From Flavobacterium sp. 1355 (GTDB taxonomy: Bacteria; Bacteroidota; Bacteroidia; Flavobacteriales; Flavobacteriaceae), in the NCBI RefSeq assembly GCF_017833415.1, contig NZ_JAFICC010000014.1:101290-165289 (forward strand): 64,000 nt of DNA. Direction: 5' to 3'. The number at the start of each line of letters is the position of its first letter. Positions within the stretch are counted from its first letter, which is position 1. A program made the translations under genes and the position numbers. Shown here in pieces: positions 61,556 through 64,000 of this stretch. The notes beneath the pieces are model-generated. The model was not told the DNA's origin, did no database searches, and worked only from the letters and a program-made list of their open reading frames with translations.

Positions 61556-63034
61556 ATGAGTAAGAACCTCACTACAAGATCAGAAGATTATTCAAAGTGG
61601 TATAACGAGCTGGTTGTTAAGGCAGATCTGGCTGAAAATTCAGGAGTTAGAGGATGTATGGTTATCAAACCATACGGATATGCTATTTGGGAAAAAATGC
61701 AGGCTGAGTTAGACAGAATGTTTAAAGAAACTGGACATCAGAATGCTTACTTTCCTTTGTTCGTGCCAAAAAGCATGTTCGAAGCGGAGGAAAAAAATGC
61801 AGAAGGATTTGCGAAAGAGTGTGCTATTGTAACACATTACAGATTAAAAAATGATCCGGATAGACCTGGGAAATTAATGGTTGACCCGAATGCAAAGCTT
61901 GAGGAAGAATTAATCGTTCGACCAACTAGTGAGGCTATCATATGGTCTACATATAAAGGATGGGTACAATCTTATAGAGATTTGCCTCTATTGATCAATC
62001 AATGGGCAAATGTAGTGCGTTGGGAAATGCGTACACGTTTGTTTTTAAGGACTGCCGAATTTTTATGGCAGGAAGGTCACACTGCGCATGCTACAAAGGC
62101 AGAAGCATTGGAGGAATCTGAAAAAATGATGAATGTTTATGCAGACTTTGTTGAAAATTTCATGGCAATCCCGGTTGTGAAAGGTATAAAAACGGAAACT
62201 GAACGTTTTGCAGGAGCTGATGAAACTTATTGTATCGAAGCATTAATGCAGGACGGAAAAGCATTGCAGGCAGGAACATCTCACTTTTTAGGGCAGAATT
62301 TTGCAAAAGCATTTGATGTGAAATTTGCCAATGCAGAAGGAAAGCAGGAGCACGTTTGGGGAACTTCATGGGGAGTTTCTACCCGTTTAATGGGGGCTTT
62401 GGTTATGACACACTCTGATGATCAGGGGTTGGTTTTGCCTCCAAATTTAGCACCTATACAAGTTGTGATTGTTCCTATATACAAAACAGATGAACAATTG
62501 GCTGAGATTACATCTGCGGTAAATGACTTGACTGCCAAACTAAGAAAACTGAAGATTTCAGTTAAATATGATGACAGAACAACCCAGAAACCAGGCTTTA
62601 AATTTGCTGAGTGGGAATTGAAAGGAGTTCCTGTTAGAATTGCAGTTGGTCCAAAAGATCTGGAAAATGGGACTTTTGAAGTGGCTAGACGTGATACTTT
62701 GACAAAAGAAGTTGTTTCAGGAGAAGGAATTGTAAATTATATAAATGACTTGTTAGAACACATTCAAAACGATTTGTTTAATAAAGCATTGGATTATCGT
62801 AATTCTCATATTACGGAAGTTAATAGTTTTGAGGAATTTAAAGAGATATTAGATGGAAAAGGTGGTTTTGTTTCGGCTCATTGGGACGGTACAGCTGCTA
62901 CTGAAGAAAAGATAAAAGACTTGACAAAAGCAACAATTCGTTGTATTCCTTTGAGTGCTGTTGAAGAGGCGGGAACCTGTGTATTTACTGGGAGTCCATC
63001 TACTAAAAGAGTGTTATTCGCGAAGGCATATTAA
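61556..63034 (+). CDS. proS: Prolyl-tRNA synthetase (archaeal/eukaryal-type)
   Basis: This 492-residue class II synthetase charges tRNA-Pro. It is the short ProRS form without the INS editing insertion: motif 1 region GVRGCMVIKPYGYAIWEKMQ, motif 2 VVRWEMRTRLFLRTAEFLWQ with EGHTAHATKAEA, the proline-site TSHFLGQNFAKAF, and motif 3 in GALVMTHSDDQGLVLPP. The anticodon-binding domain follows (IQVVIVPIYKTD) and the chain ends GSPSTKRVLFAKAY. It is divergent from the lipoprotein gene, followed by the tRNA-Glu promoter. Confidence 0.97.
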   Translation: MSKNLTTRSEDYSKWYNELVVKADLAENSGVRGCMVIKPYGYAIWEKMQAELDRMFKETGHQNAYFPLFVPKSMFEAEEKNAEGFAKECAIVTHYRLKNDPDRPGKLMVDPNAKLEEELIVRPTSEAIIWSTYKGWVQSYRDLPLLINQWANVVRWEMRTRLFLRTAEFLWQEGHTAHATKAEALEESEKMMNVYADFVENFMAIPVVKGIKTETERFAGADETYCIEALMQDGKALQAGTSHFLGQNFAKAFDVKFANAEGKQEHVWGTSWGVSTRLMGALVMTHSDDQGLVLPPNLAPIQVVIVPIYKTDEQLAEITSAVNDLTAKLRKLKISVKYDDRTTQKPGFKFAEWELKGVPVRIAVGPKDLENGTFEVARRDTLTKEVVSGEGIVNYINDLLEHIQNDLFNKALDYRNSHITEVNSFEEFKEILDGKGGFVSAHWDGTAATEEKIKDLTKATIRCIPLSAVEEAGTCVFTGSPSTKRVLFAKAY

Positions 63035-63062
63035 AAATTTTTGATTTTTTTTGCATCAGGTA

Positions 63063-63092
63063 TTGTACATCTTAAAAATAGTTGTATTTTTG
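63063..63092 (+). promoter_or_regulatory. Promoter of the tRNA-Glu cluster
   Basis: TTG (63063-63065), a 19-bp spacer, and TATTTTTG (63085-63092) fit the Bacteroidota -33/-7 consensus in full. It is 20 bp upstream of the first tRNA. Confidence 0.75.
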
Positions 63093-63112
63093 CATCCGCA
63101 TTAGAGAAACAC

Positions 63113-63184
63113 GGTCCGTTCGTCTATCGGTTAGGACGCCAGGTTTTCATCCTGGTAAGGGGGGTTCGATTCCCCCACGGACTA
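63113..63184 (+). tRNA. tRNA-Glu (UUC), copy 1
   Basis: This is a cloverleaf of 72 bases: acceptor GGTCCGT/ACGGACT with G-U at 1-72, anticodon arm CCAGG-TTTTCAT-CCTGG (anticodon TTC), T arm GGGGG-TTCGATT-CCCCC, discriminator A. CCA is not encoded. Confidence 0.97.
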
Positions 63185-63224
63185 CTTTTTTTTCTGCAAA
63201 ATTAAGTTATTTACTTGATGTAAT

Positions 63225-63296
63225 GGTCCGTTCGTCTATCGGTTAGGACGCCAGGTTTTCATCCTGGTAAGGGGGGTTCGATTCCCCCACGGACTA
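63225..63296 (+). tRNA. tRNA-Glu (UUC), copy 2
   Basis: It is identical to copy 1 over all 72 bases, 40 bp downstream. Anticodon TTC; CCA is not encoded. Confidence 0.97.
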
Positions 63297-63338
63297 CAAT
63301 TTCAATTTTATTAGATTGAAGAAAACTTAGAAGAATAT

Positions 63339-63410
63339 GGTCTGTTCGTCTAGGGGTTAGGACTCCAGGCTTTCGTCCTGGTAACAGGGGTTCGATTCCC
63401 TTACAGACTA
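63339..63410 (+). tRNA. tRNA-Glu (UUC), diverged copy 3
   Basis: It has the same length and anticodon (CTTTCGT loop, TTC). Differences are an acceptor GGTCTGT/ACAGACT (a compensated C-G to T-A change), a changed D loop, and a T stem AGGGG/CCCTT with one G-U. All arms still pair, so it looks functional. Confidence 0.93.
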
Positions 63411-63563
63411 CTGAATTAGTTGTAAATAAGTTTTGTAAAATAAAAGTTGGTGTCTCGATTTTTATTTTATTAGTTAAAACCAAAGTGATTGTTTTGCAAT
63501 TGTGGGAGGTTTTTCTTTTTTAACTAGTATTTATAATAATTATTACATCTAAAATTAAAAAAA

Positions 63564-63815
63564 ATGGCAAATCATAAGTCAGCATTAAAAAGAATCAGAA
63601 GTAACGAAAAAAGAAGAGTTCTTAACAGATATCAACATAAAACTACTCGTAACGCTATCAAAGCATTAAGATTAGCTACTGATAAATCTGACGCTACTTC
63701 AAAATTATCAACTGTAATTTCTATGATTGATAAATTAGCTAAGAAAAACATCATTCATGATAATAAAGCTTCTAACCTGAAGTCTAAATTAACTAAGCAC
63801 GTTGCTAAATTGTAA
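63564..63815 (+). CDS. rpsT: 30S ribosomal protein S20
   Basis: This 83-residue basic protein is S20: MANHKSALKRIRSNEKRRVL at the N-terminus, RYQHKTTRNAIKALR, then ISMIDKLAKKNIIHDNKASN and a closing KSKLTKHVAKL. It binds 16S rRNA helices 6-9 and 44 early in small-subunit assembly. It is preceded by tRNA-Glu genes and closed by a strong terminator. Confidence 0.98.
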   Translation: MANHKSALKRIRSNEKRRVLNRYQHKTTRNAIKALRLATDKSDATSKLSTVISMIDKLAKKNIIHDNKASNLKSKLTKHVAKL

Positions 63816-63841
63816 TTAACTACAATTGAATAGATATATAA

Positions 63842-63870
63842 AAAGTCCTCTTTTGAGGACTTTTTTTGTT
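63842..63870 (+). terminator. rpsT terminator
   Basis: AAAGTCCTC and GAGGACTTT form a perfect stem with a TTTT loop, followed by T residues. The remaining 130 bases to the window end show no gene. Confidence 0.9.
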
Positions 63871-64000
63871 TATAATAAAATTAAATTCTTGTAAAAGAGA
63901 ATAAATTACGGATCAACACGAAAACCTGTGGATTTTGAAAATTTAAGCATAAATATTAGTTAGCCTAAAAAGAAAAAATTCAATATTCCTTACTCCTCTG

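Noticed and set aside
63339..63410. Third tRNA-Glu as a pseudogene
   Set aside because: All stems pair and the acceptor change is compensated on both sides, so decay is not supported.

Overview
The window is chromosomal DNA of a Flavobacterium-like member of the Bacteroidota. It is AT-rich, and its promoters carry the Bacteroidota TAnnTTTG -7 box rather than an E. coli-type -10. Ribosome binding sites of Shine-Dalgarno type are mostly lacking. Family markers agree: DUF4295 beside rpmB/rpmG, a SusC/SusD pair, a type IX secretion (T9SS) type B C-terminal domain, BshC, and an archaeal-type ProRS. The species cannot be named from sequence alone.

Layout. 1-5.1 kb is housekeeping: the end of cinA, rpmB-rpmG-DUF4295, ftsY, a small membrane protein, two lipoproteins, a DUF721 gene and ndk. 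5.1-12.8 kb holds an NagX-like acyltransferase, bshC (bacillithiol), an RNA/ribosome rescue operon (RtcB-PrfH plus a TPR protein) preceded by a candidate structured RNA and a perfect inverted repeat, and an MFS symporter. 12.9-20.8 kb is one 2639-residue repetitive T9SS surface protein with 18 SprB-like and 8 Ig-like repeats. 21-27.8 kb carries a B12-type radical SAM protein, a metallo-hydrolase, an OmpR-type two-component system, a DUF1573 protein and an NlpC/P60 lipoprotein.

28-53.8 kb is a large beta-mannan (acetylated galactoglucomannan) utilization region. One wing on the + strand has a CE2-type deacetylase, a sialate-O-acetylesterase-like deacetylase, GH3 and an aldo/keto reductase. A leftward wing has GH26, a GPH sugar symporter, GH130 mannosylglucose phosphorylase, a mannobiose/cellobiose 2-epimerase, GH5_7 mannanase and GH97. 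An AraC regulator is divergent from this wing. A rightward wing has SusC, SusD, two IPT/TIG surface glycan-binding lipoproteins (one with a FAS1 domain), GH27 alpha-galactosidase and GH5. The logic is coherent. Surface mannanases cut the chain, SusCD imports oligomers, esterases and alpha-galactosidases strip side groups, and GPH brings mannobiose or mannosylglucose into the cytoplasm. The epimerase and GH130 phosphorylase then give glucose and mannose-1-phosphate. Inverted intergenic repeats mark several of the module borders.

54.4-64 kb returns to core genes: a BBP2-type barrel protein, an amidase lipoprotein, a Spy-like secreted protein, rimO, an OmpP1/FadL porin, a Gly/Tyr-rich lipoprotein, proS, three tRNA-Glu(UUC) genes and rpsT. 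I found no transposase, integrase, CRISPR array or phage gene.
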